DNA of 64,000 nucleotides from Phymorhynchus buccinoides (lineage: Eukaryota; Mollusca; Gastropoda; Neogastropoda; Raphitomidae). The stretch covers positions 3,785,665 through 3,849,664 of the forward strand of contig CM065699.1 in NCBI GenBank assembly GCA_017654935.2, read 5' to 3'. The notes beneath the pieces are model-generated. The model saw only the letters and a program-made list of their open reading frames with translations, did no database searches and was not told the DNA's origin. Of this stretch, positions 36,301-48,300 are shown piece by piece (within the stretch, counting starts at the first letter, position 1; every line of letters starts with the position of its first letter). The position numbers were made by a program, and so were the translations under genes.

Positions 36301-39300
36301 GGCCCAGGATGCTCAGATCACGGCAGCCATTTTGGAACACTTCCTGGAACTGCTGCAGAAATCACTACCCTACGAAGAGAAGGCTGACCCAAGAGATAAA
36401 GACAGGCTGACCCGTACCGCTACCACTGTGCCCTTAGCTGTGAGTCTGTTTGTGTGTGTGTGTTTCTGTGTGAGTGTGTGTATGTGCAGGAATCTGTGTG
36501 TGTGCATGAGTTTGTGTGAGTCTGTGTGAGTCTGTGTGTGTGCATGAGTCTGTGTGTGTGTGCATGAGTGTGTGTGTGTCTGTCTGTCTGTCTGTCTGTG
36601 TGTGTGTGTATCTGTGTGTGTGTGTTTGACTTTTCACTGCCATGTACTGTTTATTTAATGTTTATTTATCGCGCTACTTTACCAGGTGACCTTGGCTCTG
36701 GTAGGGTTATTCAAAGTCGAATAAACGACTGATCAGGTGTACCTTTGACTGTTTGCAGCATGTGTGGTCATAGATACCATACAGTCCTTCGCTGTTTACT
36801 GACTGTTTGTGTTGGTTTACCCGGTGACCTTTGCCCTGTTACTGACTGTTGGTTTACCAGGTGACCTTTGCCCTGTTACTGACTGTGTTGGTTTACCAGG
36901 TGACCTTTGCCCTGTTACTGACTGTTTGTGTTGGTTTACCAGGTGACCTTTGCCCTGTTACTGACTTGGTTTACCAGGTGACCTTTGCCCTGTTACTGAC
37001 TGTTGGTTTACCAGGTGACCTTTGCCATGTTACTGACTGACTTGGTTTACCGGGTGACCTTTGCCCTGTTACTGACTGTTGGTTTACCAGGTGACCTTTG
37101 CCCTGTTACTGACTTTGTGTTGGTTTACCGGGTGACCTTTGCCCTGTTACTGACTGTTTGTGTTGGTTTACCAGGTGACCTTTGCCCTGTTGCTGACTGT
37201 TTGTGTTGGTTTACCGGGTGACCTTTGCCCTGTTACTGACTGTTGGTTTACCAGGTGACCTTTGCCCTGTTACTGACTGTGTTGGTTTACCAGGTGACCT
37301 TTGCCCTGTTACAGACTGTTTGTGTTGGTTTACCAGGTGACCTTTGCCCTGTTACTGACTGTTGGTTTACCAGGTGACCATTGCCCTGTTACAGACTGTG
37401 TTGGTTTACCAGGTGACCTTTGCCCTGTTACTGACTGTTTGTGTTGGTTTACCGGGTGACCTTTGCCCTGTTACTGACTGTTTGTGTTGGTTTACCAGGT
37501 GACCTTTGCCCTGTTACTGACTGTTTGTGTTGGTTTACCGGGTGACCTTTGCCCTGTTACTGAATTTGTGTTGGTTTACCAGATGACCTTTGCCCTGTTA
37601 CTGACTGTGTTGGTTTACCAGGTGACCTTTGCCCTGTTACTGACTGTTGGTTTACCAGGTGACCTTTGCCCTGTTACTGACTGTGTTGGTTTACCAGGTG
37701 ACCTTTGCCCTGTTACAGACTGTGTTGGTTTACCAGGTGACCTTTGCCCTGTTACTGACTTTGTGTTGGTTTACCAGGTGACTTTTGCCCTGTTACTGAC
37801 TGTTTGTGTTGGTTTACCAGGTGACCTTTGCCCTGTTACTGACTGTTTATGTTGGTTTACCGGGTGACCTTTGCCCTGTTACAGACTGTTGGTTTACCAG
37901 GTGACCTTTGCCCTGTTACTGACTGAACTTGTGTTGGTTTACCAGGTGACCTTTGCCCTGTTACAGACTGTTGGTTTACCAGGTGACCTTTGCCCTGTTA
38001 CTGACCATTTGTGTTGGTTTACCAGGTGACCTTTGCCCTGGTAGAGCTGTTCAAAGTGGAGGAGACGGCTGAGCCGGTGCAGAAGATGTACCACCGACTG
38101 TTTGCGGCGTGTCTGGTTCGTTTGGGATCCTCTGTCGGCGTCAACCCCCCGAAGCCTCAGGTGAGTCCACACAACAACGTACAGTATTTATACGGCGCTG
38201 AATCTTGATAGAAATCAAATCAAAGCGCACACACACGTTAGCATTCATAACGCATTCAAACAAAAAATGCAATACAAAGCGAACACACACATATGACATA
38301 AATGGTATACAGCAGAAACAGACCTAAAGGCAAGAGAGAGAAAAGAAAGAGAATGGAGCCTCAATGACGGGGGAACAGGTGGGTTTTGAGGTTAGATTTG
38401 AAAGCAGAGAGGGTTGGTCGCTGACGGAGGGAAAGAGGAAGTTTGTTCCAAGATGTCGGTCCTGAGACAGCAAAAGAGCGCCGACCAACAGTTGAAAGCT
38501 TATGCCTAGGGATCTGGAGAGAAAGAGGGTCAGAAACTGAACGTAATGCGCGAGCTGGCGTATAGATGGAAATATTGTCACACCATGCATAGGGGCTCCC
38601 ACGCCTTGGCCCGAGGTTGTGTCAGACCAGTTGACATATGCTAGAACACCAAGGCTACATCAAAATGTTATGTTCTGCGTGGTTGTGCTGGGATTGTCTT
38701 AAGCCGTGACAAGCTCCTAGTATAACATCATCAGTCTAAAATCCGTTGAAGTCTGAGTTTTGTTTTGCATTTTGTAAAGCAAAAAGTGACCAATCATATC
38801 AGTCTGGCTGCCGGAAGGTATATGCCAAGAAAACTACGTGAAATTTGTTTAATTTTCTGACAATAAAAATGATGAAAAGTGTGTTGGAAATAAAGTTTAT
38901 GAAGTCGTCGTTCAACCCGATCATGACACAAGTGGTTCAGACATGAATTTTCATTCTTCTTTTTTAATTAATTTTGTTAATATTGTCTGTTTTTCTTAAA
39001 ATCTTCGTTGTCTCCTGATAACGAGTTATCTCATGCAGTCAACATTAAAATTTATAATAATTGTGTTCTCCATTCATTTTCCTTCAATAAAACGTATATC
39101 ATTACAGTCTTTACAGCATAATTTAATTTTTAGTGATGTTTTTAAAAGTTAGGGAGCTTGTTTGTTATGTTAAAAGTACTAATAGTTCTGGGAGTGAAAG
39201 GGTCAAACCATTAACCCACACAATATGACCAGTTGTGATGTGGCATGAAATGTGCAGGTGGAGAAAGAAGAGACCAAGTCCAAGGACAAGAAGAGACAGG

Positions 39301-39358
39301 TGGTCAAGGAACACAGGGTCACCCCCATGGAGTGAGTACTGTTCTAGCTGTGTCTGTG

Positions 39359-39390
<32 letters not shown>

Positions 39391-42300
39391 ACTTTCTATT
39401 TTTCCACCTTGTGGAACACTCCTCTTTTGGGACCCTCCTGGCAGTTGCGTTTTTTCCTACTGATTTTCGGTGGATTACCAGTCTTTTCCATGATTGCCAT
39501 AGAGGCAATGAATGGATTTCTGGAACATGTAGAAAGTGTGGACCTACTGGAAACCCTGGACAAGGCAAATGAGTCGACGATGATGACAATGATGATGGTG
39601 ACGATGATGATGATGATGATGGTGACAATGATGATGATGGTGACAGTGATGATGATGATGACGTGGTGATGGTGATGACGATAATGATGATGGTGATGAT
39701 GATGATGGTGATGATGATGGTGACGATGATGATGATGATGACGATGGTGATGGTGATGATGACGATGGTGATGGTGATAATATATAATCGCATTCTTTTC
39801 CAGGATTGCCATAGAGGCGATGAATGGTTTTCTGGAGCGAGTGAAAAGTGTGGACCTACTGGAAGCTTTAGAAAAGGAGAACATGTGGGACAAAGTGACC
39901 GACGAAGTGGAATACCCCGAGGCCATCACTGTCCTGGCCAGGTAATGTGACATCTGTGTACAGCTCTATGCATCACTATGCACTCTATTTTTAACATCAG
40001 TGTAAAGTAGGGGGTAACAAGGACAAAGTGAGCGACGAAGTGGAATACCCCGAGGCCATCACTGTCCTGGCCAGGTAATGTGACATCTGTGTACAGCTCT
40101 ATGCATCACTATGCACTCTATTTTTAACATCAGTGTAAAGTAGGGGGTAACAAGGACAAAGTGAGCGACGAAGTGGAATACCCCGAGGCCATCACTGTCC
40201 TGGCCAGGTAATGTGACATCTGTGTACAGCTCTATGCATCACTATGCACTCTAACATCAGTGTAAAGTAGGGGGTAACAAGGACAAAGTGAGCGACGAAG
40301 TGGAATACCCCGAGGCCATCACTGTCCTGGCCAGGTAATGTGACATCTGTGTACAGCTCTATGCATCACTATGCACTCTATTTTTAACATCAGTGTAAAG
40401 TAGGGGGTAACAAGGACAAAGTGAGCGACGAAGTGGAATACCCCGAGGCCATCACTGTCCTGGCCAGGTAATGTGACATCTGTGTACAGCTCTATGCATC
40501 ACTATGCACTCTAACATCAGTGTAAAGTAGGGGGTAACAAGGACAAAGTGACCGACGAAGTGGAATACCCCGAGGCCATCACTGTCCTGGCCAGGTAATG
40601 TGACATCTGTGTACAGCTCTATGCATCACTATGCACTCTAACATCAGTGTAAAGTAGGGGGTAACAAGGACAAAGTGAGCGACGAAGTGGAATACCCCGA
40701 GGCCATCACTGTCCTGGCCAGGTAATGTGACATCTGTGTACAGCTCTATGCACTCTATTTTTAACATCAGTGTAAAGTAGGGGGTAACAAGGACAAAGTG
40801 ACCGACGAAGTGGAATACCCTGAAGCCATCACTGTCCTGGCCAGGTAATGTGACATCTATGTACAGCTCTATGCATCACTATGCACTCTATTTTTAACAT
40901 CAGTGTAAAGTAGGGGGTAACAAGGACAAAGTGACCGACGAAGTGGAATGCCCCGATGTAAAGAAACTGAAACAAACTCTCACACACTTTGTCTCTCTCT
41001 CATCCACGCGCGTTCTTAACCAGAGTTTAACTTGGACTTTAACACACTAACACAACTGTCCGATTATCACCCCTTTATTCTTAAACTAAACGAGAACAAC
41101 TTTGGTCCCTTTGTATGAGTAAAAAAATGTTCGTCTTGGGACAGGCACTGACAGGATAATTTTTACAAACCCACCGTTCCTGGTGACACCAACTAAAAAA
41201 ACTTATCTGTCTCCGCGAAGCACCGTCTTCTCCACCGAGGTCACAAACTTGGTTGCACCTCCTCCCCAAACGTTCTCCACCCAAACGTTTACAAGTCCGT
41301 TGGTGCCCTTGGCACCAACACTCAACCAGCGGCTCCCTCAGAAGCGCGAGGCTGGTCTCCCTTCCTCTCTCCGGCTCCACAGGTCGAAGGTCCACCCAAC
41401 AGGAAGGGGTTACAGGGGGGACTGGGCCACACACCCCGGACTTCCGAAAAACCCGGTTAAAAAAACGACTGATTAAAAGGGCGCAGCCTTCTAGCTCAAC
41501 ATCGCCAGACACAGTGCTGTGCACAACCAGACAGTGTCCTATTTGGCTGCTGGCTGTGTGAGCAGTCGAGCGAGTTACCCAATAAGTTTACGAAATTCAC
41601 GTGCAACATGTGTTATAAAGAAACAGCTCTACAAAACTTGGTTTTACCAAGGGTAAAGTATATCTCCGACAAGGAGTTACTTTTTAAATTTGCAACTTGC
41701 ATTTTAGTTTTACAACATAATATATTTACCAAATTTTATACATTAATAAATTGACATATTATATCGTCAATTTCGGAATTATGCCTTTCCTGACAGTACC
41801 CCCCCCCCCAAAAAAAAAGAACGCTTGCGATCTTTAAATATAGCAACTGGGAACATTAGGAAAGGTCTGTCAGGCAAGGCATAAAAAATAACATACCAAT
41901 AAAAGGCAAATCCATAGATGTCAATTTCTTAACTAAGCACGCCTAAAAAAACCCACCAATTTCCCAATATTTTCAAATATTCAGTCAACTAAATACCAAT
42001 TTAGTATGACTTAATACAGCACAAAAAAGTCATCATAGTATCATTCATATAATGATACAAACGTTTTGATTTAAATTATCCATGCCAATATTCAATGTAA
42101 ACATGTGAAATATTCACACAAGCCAACTAATTAACGAAGTAATTTAAGTCATGAACACAGTCATACCCAACATAGACATATATCAAAGGACATAACAAAT
42201 CCAAAAACGTATGCGTCACAAGAAGTTCATCTTAACTTTTTCAATCAACTAATCCGACGTGATATGAACACGCACAACCATAATATCAGCAATACTTTAG

Positions 42301-45300
42301 GTGATTCAATCATCAACTAAGTTTAGTCCACACACAAAATATCATCAAAATGTGACATTCTCTCAAAATCAGCTTTCATCTCAAGTCTTAGTTAACGACT
42401 GAGAAAATCTGCGATAACATTTTCTGCGCCAGAGATTGACTTCACAACGAAGTTGTACTCTTGCAGCGCCAAGGACCACCTCATGATCCTGGAGTTCTTG
42501 AACGCCGAAGAGCACAAATACACTAAAGGTCTGTGGTCAGTCTGCAACACAAAAGATCGTCCCCACAGATATCGACCCAGTTTGGTAATCACCCAAACTA
42601 TCGCCAAACACTCTCGCTCAATTGTGCTGTATCTGGTCTCTCGAGGCAACAACTTTCTCGAAACAAATGTAACAGGATGTAACACATCATCATGATCCTG
42701 CAACAACACACCACCCACACCAACAGAACTTGCGTCACAACGAACAACAAATGGTTTGTCCAAATCCGCAATCAGTAGTATTGGACTACTGGACAACTGA
42801 CGCTGAAGTTCGTCCAGGGCAGTCTGACACAAAGCAGACCACACAAACTTCCTCTTACTCGCTCCTGACAACAAGTCGGTGATAGGTGCAGTAAGTGTGG
42901 CAAAATCACGGATATAACGTCTGTAATATCCAACCAAACCCAACAATGCTCTAACTTGTCTTTTAGTTGAAGGAGTGGGAATGTGCAAGATTTTATGAAT
43001 CTTCTTCTCCTCAGGACGCAACACTCCACTTCCAACTTTATGTCCTAGGAACACAAGTTCCCGAAAACCGGCAAAAATCTTTGTTGGTCTGGCCGTCAAA
43101 CCTGCACATTGTAACTTGGTCAACACATCACAAACATCACGAAGATGATCCTGCCATCCAAAAGAATGAATCATGATGTCATCAAAGAATGACACAGCAT
43201 GCTGTCCCAACTGCAACGCTCTCATCATCCGCGCAAATGTTGCCGGAGCTGTGACGAGTCCAAACGGCATCCGGACCCACTGAAAGAGACCCAGCGGAGT
43301 CTGAAATGCGGTTTTGTGACGGTCCGCGTCGTAGACTGGAATCTGCCAGTATCCTTTTGTCAAATCAATCTTGGTGAAATAATTCGACCTGGACAATCTG
43401 ATGAATAAATCATCTGTATCAGGAATGGGCTCCGCGTCTGCACAAGTAACCTTGTTAAGCTCACGATAATCACAACAGAAACGGGTGGAACCATCTGGTT
43501 TCTTAACCAGGACCACTGGAGCAGAATATGGAGACTGTGACGGCTCAATGACTTTCATATTCAACATTGAACACACCTCCTCCTTGATGGTTCCCTGCGA
43601 AGAAAACGGCAATGGGTACTGTTTTCGAAAAACAGGAGTTTCAGATGTCAATGGTATCTGATGTTCAATGGGTAATGTACAACAACCAGGGTTAGAGGTC
43701 AAAATCGGTACAAACCTAGAAAAGACATCAGATATCTCTATTTTCTGTGAAGAAGACAAAGAATGAGAATACACTACATCTTTGTACGTCTCTGATGACG
43801 CACTGTCCATTGTAGGAAGCACCACACAATCCTCAGGAATGACAGATTCAACGACTGCTATGGAAGCATTCGCTGAACACATGGGTCTCGGAACAGAGAC
43901 TGGAGCTTTCCTGTCAGACTCAACAAAATCCTGAAAATCAAACTGGTTAGACAGAATGCAGTCAAATGGAATGACATCTCCATTCACAACAACAGTACTG
44001 GCAACAGCACGACGATAGTAAGATTTAAGCATGTTAGGATGAAAAATCTTTTTCTTGCCAGCGATTTCCACAATGTAGTCAAAGTCCAAAATCTCGACTA
44101 TTTTGTATGGACCTTTCAACGTCAATAGAAGTTTATTCTTCGTGGTCGGCAAGAACACCAACACCTCCTCTCCAACCTGGAAAGAACGGCGTCGAGTCTT
44201 TCGATCACGGTACTTCTTTTGTACAGCTGCTGAGTCCTCGGCAGAATCTTGAGCCAGTTTACACATGTCGGCTATGTTGGTTTTTAAATCACATACATAG
44301 TCGCAAACATGCTTTGCCTCATCCGCATTCTCACTTCCAGTCCATGCATCCGCGAGAAAATCAACAGGACCACGGGCTCTCCTGCCAAACATCAGCTCGA
44401 ACGGCGAAAAACCTGTGGAAGCATTTGGCATTTCACGACATGCAAACAACAAAGCTGGTATCAAACGATGCCACTGTTTAGGGTTGTTCTGCATCAGCTT
44501 GCGCAACATGGGTTTAATAGTGCCATGAAATCTCTCCACCACCCCATTAGACTGTGCATGGTAGGGTGACGAGTGTACGCCTTTTATGGACAAAAGCGTG
44601 AGGAATTCCTGAAACATGTGTGAGGTGAACTGTGACCCATTGTCAGACAACAATTCACAAGGAAATCCCAAACGACAAAATATACCAAAGAGGGCTTCTG
44701 CCACCGACACAGAGTCAATGGACTTTAGCGGCACAGCTTCCGGATATCTTGTCGCCACATCCACTAATGTCAAAACGTACCTGTGTTTGTCCTCAGAAAG
44801 AGGAGAAAACGGACCAACAATGTCCACCGCAACTCTCTGAAACGGTTGTTCAATGCGGGGCATTTTAGACAAAGGTACATCAGGCACACGTCCTTTCGCA
44901 CAACACTTCTGACACACAGCACATGAACGACAGTACAGACGAACATCTCGGGAAATACCCGGCCACCAGAAACGATTCTGTACACGTCCAAGTGTCTTTC
45001 GGACTCCACAATGCCCTGCCAGAAGTCCGTCATGTGCCGTGAAAAGAACTTTGTTCTTTACATCCTCAGGAACAACCACCTGTGTAACCTCAACATCGTT
45101 TTTACAAAAAACACGGTACAACACTCCTTGTTGTTCATGAAATGAGTACGAACAATCAGCAGAAGAAAATGTCTCCCCTGATGAAGCCATGTCATGATAT
45201 TTCTGCAGCTTCGGATCTGAACTCTGCAAAGAAATAAGTTCATCAGTCGACAATGTCAAATCTGAAATAGGTACTGTCAATCTGTCTTTGTTTTTTTCAT

Positions 45301-48300
45301 CTCTTTTTTCTTGACCTCGGGTCAACACAGCAGCAGCTACAGGAGAAACATCAGACATAATCAAGCCTGGAATAGGGTCAACCCCATCAACATTACCCAG
45401 AATGAGATCTGCGACTGGGTCATCAATCACACAACACATCAATGAACCTGAAAAAAACCCAGTCTGAACATCAACATACGCCAAAGGAAAAACCTCCTTA
45501 TTTCCACCAAAGGAAATGACTTCTTGTGTCCTACCTACAAATTGGTCTGGACGAACAAGCGACTTTCGTACACCAGCTGTTGTAGCGCCCGAATCCCGGA
45601 GCACTGAAACCTGAAAACCATTCACACAACCTGTGGACATAGGCAATGCGTTTCCTGGAGAGACTGAAGAACATAAAACCTCAGAATCAACCGAATCCTG
45701 CACAGAAAAAGAAACAGTACCAAACCTGGTACCTGCGCTGGAAAAACCTGCATGATCACCAGTCCCACTGGCACCTTTCTTAAGCCAGGTTGGACATTCT
45801 CTTCGGTAATGGCCAACGCCGTTACATTCAAAACACTGTACTCCCTCCCGAGTACCACCTTGTGTACTAGTACCACCACCAGTACCACGTCCACGTCCAC
45901 GTCCACGCATTCTCTCTCTGTGCACAAAACCTCTGCGAGCATTCTGGTTACCACGCTGTTGGTAACTCTGAAGTGAGGAAAATTTACTAGGCGAATTAAG
46001 AGCATAACGTGATGGTCCTTGCTGTACATGCACATGCGGTGACACAACCGCCTGACTAGCAGTATTCATTTCAAACTTCTGCGCGCGCGCCATACTCTTG
46101 TTGGGGTGCGCCAACCTGTAGTTCTCACAAGCCTCCAACATATCCTTGGAAGATGTAAAATTACGTTCCCTCAAAAATACAGCTAAGTCCTTGCTGACAG
46201 AAGACAAAATATGTTCACACAACAAATGATCACGAAGACCGTCATATGTCTTTTTAATGTCAGACAAGTCAACCCACTTGTCAAACAAATGCGAAAATCT
46301 CGTCGAATACGACAAGAATGACTCCTCCGGTTCAGGACGAGAAGCTCGAAACTTGTCCCTGTATCCATCCTTTGTACACTGAAATTTTGTCAACAAAGCC
46401 TTCTTCAATATATCATAAGAAACAGGCCCAGAAGCTGACAAACCATGATACAGAGACAAAGCACTGCCCTGTAAATACACACAAAGAAACATGGACCATT
46501 CTTCCTGCTTCCAGTTTGCACTTGTTGCAAAGGCCTCAAACCTAAAAAGATAAGCGTCCATATCATCCTTATTCTCATTAAAGTACGGCATCTTTGGTAC
46601 CGCGCTCCTCTTGCACCTGAAGAATTAACATCAGAATCTTCTCTAGTTTTTTTTTCCGACTGGGCGTTCAACTCAGCTAACCTTACTTTAGCATCCCACT
46701 CCATTTCCTTTTCTTTGAGTGCTAATCCTGCTTCCTCCCTTCTTGCAGCCAATTCTGCCTCTTTTTTTTCTTTGGCAGCCAATTCTGCCATTTTTTCGTT
46801 TTCTTTGGCAGCCAATTCTGCCATCTTTTTTTTTTCTTTGGCAGCCAATTCTGCCATTTTTCCTTTTTCTTTGGCAGCCAATTCTGCCATTTTTTCGTTG
46901 GCAGCCAATTCTGCAGCATCTTTTTTTTCTTTGGCAGCCAATTCTGCCATTTTTTCGTTTTTCTTTGGCAGCCAATTCTGCAGCATCTTTTTTTTCTTTG
47001 GCAGCCAATTCTGCCATTTTTTCCTTGGCAGCCAGTTCCATTTGTTTAATCTTAATTTTTTCCTCTTTCGCTCTTTGGTCGTTCTCACGAGCATCCTCTC
47101 TTTCCACAAAATTATTAATAAATGTTTGTACATCAGCACCAACTAAACCAAGTTCCTTTGCTTGCGCACAAAGAAGTTTAAAATTTTCAGAATCCATCCT
47201 GAAAACAACGACACGACACCAACGCACGAGAAAGACAAAACGAACAAACGGGACAAGTAAGCGAAATTAAAGCTAAGGCGAGTTTTACCAAGTTACGAGT
47301 TTAGAAATTGACAATCAGTCAATCTTAAATTCAACTTGTTACATTTACTATCCAGAAAAAAAACAAACAACCAATCAATAAATTGGCCAAAAGCAGCAAT
47401 TCTTAATTAAATCCAAAATATCTAACAACAACTCAACATCATTATTTCCCAAAAACGAAAAATATGTTTTTCAATTAATTGCAAATATAATACATCATCA
47501 ATGCATTCAAAGAGAAAACATACACACAAGAAAGATACACACACCAATCACACTCTACTGCCGGTAACAACACAGACAATACCAACGAAAGGGGTGATAA
47601 CCACACAAAAAGCTAACCATATAAAAGACTAACAGAAAGAAAGTCGAGAGAAAAGAGAGCGTTGGAGTAATAAAAAAAATAAAAAAATATAGACACAATT
47701 AAAAGGAAGAAAAATGATCTTAATCCCTCGGCAACTTCGAAACCTAAATAAAATATCTACAATGAAGTGCCCCCGTAAACTGGACACGGGAATTAATTTA
47801 AATACAGAAAGTCATACAAAATTATACAATTCACATACAAAACAAACTATTGCAATTTTTTTGAAAATTTATGATTTGAAAAATAACTACCCTTTTTTTT
47901 CGAAAATTCCCAACCTATATTCTACAACTATTTAACCTACAAACTCTGGGGTACGGGGTCACCACTGTAAAGAAACTGAAACAAACTCTCACACACTTTG
48001 TCTCTCTCTCATCCACGCGCGTTCTTAACCAGAGTTTAACTTGGACTTTAACACACTAACACAACTTTCCGATTATCACCCCTTTATTCTTAAACTAAAC
48101 GAGAACAACTTTGGTCCCTTTGTATGAGTAAAAAAATGTTCGTCTTGGGACAGGCACTGACAGGATAATTTTTACAAACACACCGTTCCTCGTGACACCA
48201 ACTAAAGAAACTTATCTGTCTCCGCGAAGCACCGTCTTCTCCACCAAAGGTCACAAACTTGGTTGCACCTCCTCCCCAAACGTTCTCCACCCAAACGTTT

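Noticed and set aside
36849..37867. Open frames with VTFALLLTVCVGLPGDLCP repeats
   Set aside because: They read through the acceptor array, start at repeat ATGs and have no splice support.
41081..41561. Open frames inside the LTRs as an accessory gene
   Set aside because: They occur in both LTRs, on both strands, with frame differences between the two copies and no domain.
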